The translations under genes and the position numbers were made by a program. From Arachis hypogaea (Eukaryota > Streptophyta > Magnoliopsida > Fabales > Fabaceae), in contig NC_092043.1 of the NCBI RefSeq assembly GCF_003086295.3, forward strand, positions 45,784,884 to 45,848,883: 64,000 nt of DNA. The letters run 5' to 3'. The notes below the pieces were generated by a model. It did not search any database. It worked only from the letters and a program-made list of their open reading frames with translations, and was not told the DNA's origin. Positions 62,201 through 64,000 of the stretch are shown piece after piece; position 1 is the stretch's first letter, and the number at the start of each line of letters is the position of its first letter.

Positions 62201-63999
62201 TCCTAGTTGTTTGGTTTACTATTAATATAGCAAATCCATAGTTTTGAATTTTGATGGTGGATGGCGGCTAATGGCGGAAGGGTAAAAAACCGCCATGAGG
62301 TATAGCGGATGGTGTTGCGTGAAATGGCAGATATGGTGGATACATTCAAAAAAATATAAATTATATACAAATATATACTAAATAATCTATAAAATTTAAA
62401 TAAAACTACTAAAAGACAAAGAAAATTATATCTAAACTACTAACTACTAATACTTTATCAGTAATAATATGAAACTATTATCCACAATCAATATTAAAGA
62501 TTAAAACTAATATCAAATTGACATAAATAGTAATATCAACACAAATAAAGCAGTAGCAAAAGCAAATTGAGGGTTTATAAAGTACAAAAATTGAGGGTGA
62601 GAATAGAAAAAAAGAGATTAGAATGGAAAAACAAAAAAAACTCTAGGGTTCAAAATACAAAGAAAAAAAAGGAAGCAGCTTAGAGAAGCAGAGTTTCACA
62701 AACAACGTTCAATGTTGTCGTCTTCCTCTGTAGTTCGTGGTGCAATTGTTGTCAATGTTCTGTGCTCTGCAGAATAGCGGTGATGCTATTGTTGGTGATG
62801 AGTCGGGTCACAAGTCCTCGTCTTCCTCAAGCAGCAGAGAGGGAAAGTGAACAACAAAGATTATAGAGGGCGTGAAGAGCAGTATACAAGAGCCAATGAA
62901 TACCCTCTAATTTTTAAAAAGAAAACTCCAAACCAACCCGCATTTCTGCCATACCAGTATCAGACCGCCATGGCCCACCGCAATTGCGGCTGCCATTTCT
63001 GCAACGCCACAAACTTAAAATGACGGTTAGCCAAAAACCGCCACGCCATAATGTCATGTCCGGCCATGGCTGCAATTTGAAAACACTGAGCAAACTACTC
63101 TCTTTCAAATTTTATCTGTTCTACAGTTGATACTTTATTCTTTTTGTTTTTACATTTCCGTATTTACCTGTATTTTAAAAAAAAATAAATCTTTTGACAT
63201 GCTTCATATGGTATTAAATTACATTATTCTTTGTAATGTTTAGATTTTGCAAATGAAACAAGCTCTGCAGAGGTACAGCCACATATTAAATGCGGACGAT
63301 CATTATACAAGCTGGCAAGAGGTTATATTCTCTTCTGTAAACTGTTAAATGTCCAATGTATCAGTGCTTTTCTTTTCTTTCTTTTCTATTTTTTTTTATT
63401 ATTCAGAAGTCTATGTTGTTTATGTATACGGTTTACATGAAACCACCAGTAAATGATGTATTAGGAATATACTTACAGTAACATATTTTTCTCTCTTGAT
63501 TATGACAAATCTTGGCGTCATGAAAAGAAATTGTCTGTTTCAGGTTGAAGCAGATTGCAAGGAAGATCCAGAGGGCTGGCACTTAGATTAGCTGGAAAGG
63601 AGCTGTATCTGCTGCATTAGAAGTGGCAGAAAGTGCAGGGTTGTCGAATGATTTACGAAGAGAGTTGCAGGGACGACAGCTTGTGAAACTTCTAACAGCT
63701 GACCCCCTTAATGGTGGAGGACCAGCTGAAGCCTCACGCTTTCTTTCTTCATTACGGGACACAGATGATGCCTTGCCGGTTGCGATGGGTGCAATGCAAC
63801 TGTTGCCCAATTTGCGTTCAAAACAGCTTCTTGTAATCAAACATTTATCTATCATATTGTTCCTGCATTTATGATATAAATTGTTGTCTCCGAACTTTTG
63901 GAATTCCCTCAACATCCTGGTAAATTTTCTCTATGGATTTTTGAAGGTTCACTTCTTCCTGAAGCGGAGGGAAGGAAATTTGTCTGATGTTGAGATTTC
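47229..63999 (+). CDS. ZFYVE26/spastizin-like protein, 5' part (21 exons in window), frame-broken in exons 14-20
   Basis: Exons: 47229-48073, 51376-51520, 52555-52833, 53043-53210, 53312-53527, 54768-54862, 55182-55356, 56282-56706, 56794-56911, 57081-57155, 57250-57321, 57679-57816, 58400-58553, 58736-59108, 59394-59856, 60224-60558, 61219-61442, 61830-61918, 63244-63321, 63544-63832, 63947 to beyond the edge. About 1,600 residues are covered; the family has about 2,500, so the C-terminus is missing. Long helical repeats dominate. GHGWACIPV, FLSFDWDNEEPYEKAV and LRRELQGRQLVKLL are blocks I recognise from plant proteins annotated as zinc finger FYVE domain-containing protein 26 homolog. The animal protein acts in endolysosomal trafficking and lysosome re-formation. 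Exons 1-13 are in phase; exons 14-18 and 20 need eight one-base additions. Introns are long and hold several transposons. Confidence 0.85.
48665..50690 (-). mobile_element. RTE-type LINE remnant in intron 1 (antisense)
   Basis: On the minus strand from right to left: an endonuclease start (RTGKSMEVVDTM, about 50270-50340), the GGDLNGHDRKDGSRY endonuclease motif (49850-49920), the reverse transcriptase FSDD catalytic box after PWNIL (about 49420), and the C-terminal part with IRPIM and RWFEHV. A 3' end matching the widespread plant string CCACCTAGTGGG lies at about 48690, followed by a TTG-rich tail. Numerous stops and frameshifts. The family is clear from motif order; the 5' end is approximate. 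Confidence 0.8.
50221..50254. repeat. Poly(T) run of about 34 bp
   Basis: An uninterrupted T tract lies inside the LINE endonuclease region in intron 1. It is likely length-variable and error-prone in sequencing. Confidence 0.95.
58081..58305. mobile_element. Mutator-like MITE, 225 bp, TSD AATTTATTA, in intron 12
   Basis: Inverted ends share ATTCTAGTATGCCTATG and continue through GGTGGCTA for about 50 bp. An exact 9-bp duplication AATTTATTA lies at 58072-58080 and 58306-58314. Size and duplication length resemble the active peanut MITE AhMITE1, but the sequence itself was not compared. Confidence 0.85.
60618..61038 (+). mobile_element. Probable solo LTR of a copia-type element in intron 16
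   Basis: The segment starts TGTAGAATAAGAG and ends TTTACAACA. Inside is a TATTATTATAAATAGGG TATA-type promoter followed by TTGTAACACACCACACATCA and a CTTCTCTCTTC tract, the layout of many legume copia LTRs. Flanking 5-mers (AGAAT and CCCCC) do not match, and a C-run abuts the right end, so the boundary is uncertain. Confidence 0.45.
62237..63088. mobile_element. hAT-like non-autonomous element, 852 bp, in intron 18
   Basis: The ends CATAGTTTTGAATTTTGATGG and (reverse complemented) CAGTGTTTTCAAATTGCAGC are related, and both sub-termini carry repeated GGCGG/CCGCC and GCCATGG motifs. Flanking 8-mers AGCAAATC (62229-62236) and AGCAAACT (63089-63096) match at 6 of 8. The interior is AT-rich and non-coding. 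Confidence 0.7.
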
Positions 64000-64000
64000 C

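Noticed and set aside
1..64000. tRNA, rRNA or other structured RNA genes
   Set aside because: No cloverleaf with conserved A and B boxes and no rRNA-like segment was noticed on either strand. A covariance-model scan was not possible here.

Overview
This is a nuclear genomic window from a flowering plant, most likely a legume. The evidence is multi-exon genes with plant GT-AG introns, an AT-rich intergenic background full of nested transposons, and plant-specific gene families. A solo LTR with CpG-dense blocks and a short Mutator-like MITE recall Arachis (peanut). That genus call is inference; dicot is firm.

Four protein-coding loci stand out. (1) 2419-10541 (+): DCAF1, the CUL4-DDB1 E3 ligase substrate receptor, with 14 exons and about 1,954 residues, apparently intact. 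(2) 18237-19280 (+): a single-exon plastid N-acetylglutamate kinase of arginine synthesis. (3) 19992-23616 (-): an 11-exon DDT-domain protein of the DDR4 type, a predicted partner of ISWI chromatin remodelers. (4) 47229 to beyond 63999 (+): the plant homolog of ZFYVE26/spastizin, truncated by the window edge. Its exons 14-20 carry eight apparent one-base losses, while exons 1-13 are clean. A SAUR-like pseudogene lies near 38.5 kb.

The rest is largely mobile DNA. A Ty1/copia element (12292-18008, minus, TSD TTATT) sits about 230 bp upstream of the kinase start. From 24.9 to 38.3 kb, DNA transposons lie almost end to end, many with exact target-site duplications. They are a 544-bp MITE, a 961-bp G-rich MULE, two PIF/Harbinger-like MITEs, a 1,475-bp element with CCGGTT-rich ends, and a 7.26-kb MULE. 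That large MULE contains a 1.5-kb solo LTR and a threefold tandem repeat of the transposase 5' end. From 40.1 to 46.8 kb there is a nest: a long-inverted-repeat element containing a MITE and a second MULE, which itself contains a hAT-like MITE.

The two large MULEs share one layout. A two-exon GRF-type zinc-finger gene reads inward from one terminus, and a transposase remnant lacking its DDE core reads inward from the other. This convergent arrangement resembles mudrA/mudrB of maize MuDR. It is the best candidate here for an under-described system. The introns of the ZFYVE26 homolog hold an RTE-type LINE remnant, a Mutator-like MITE, a probable solo LTR and a hAT-like MITE.
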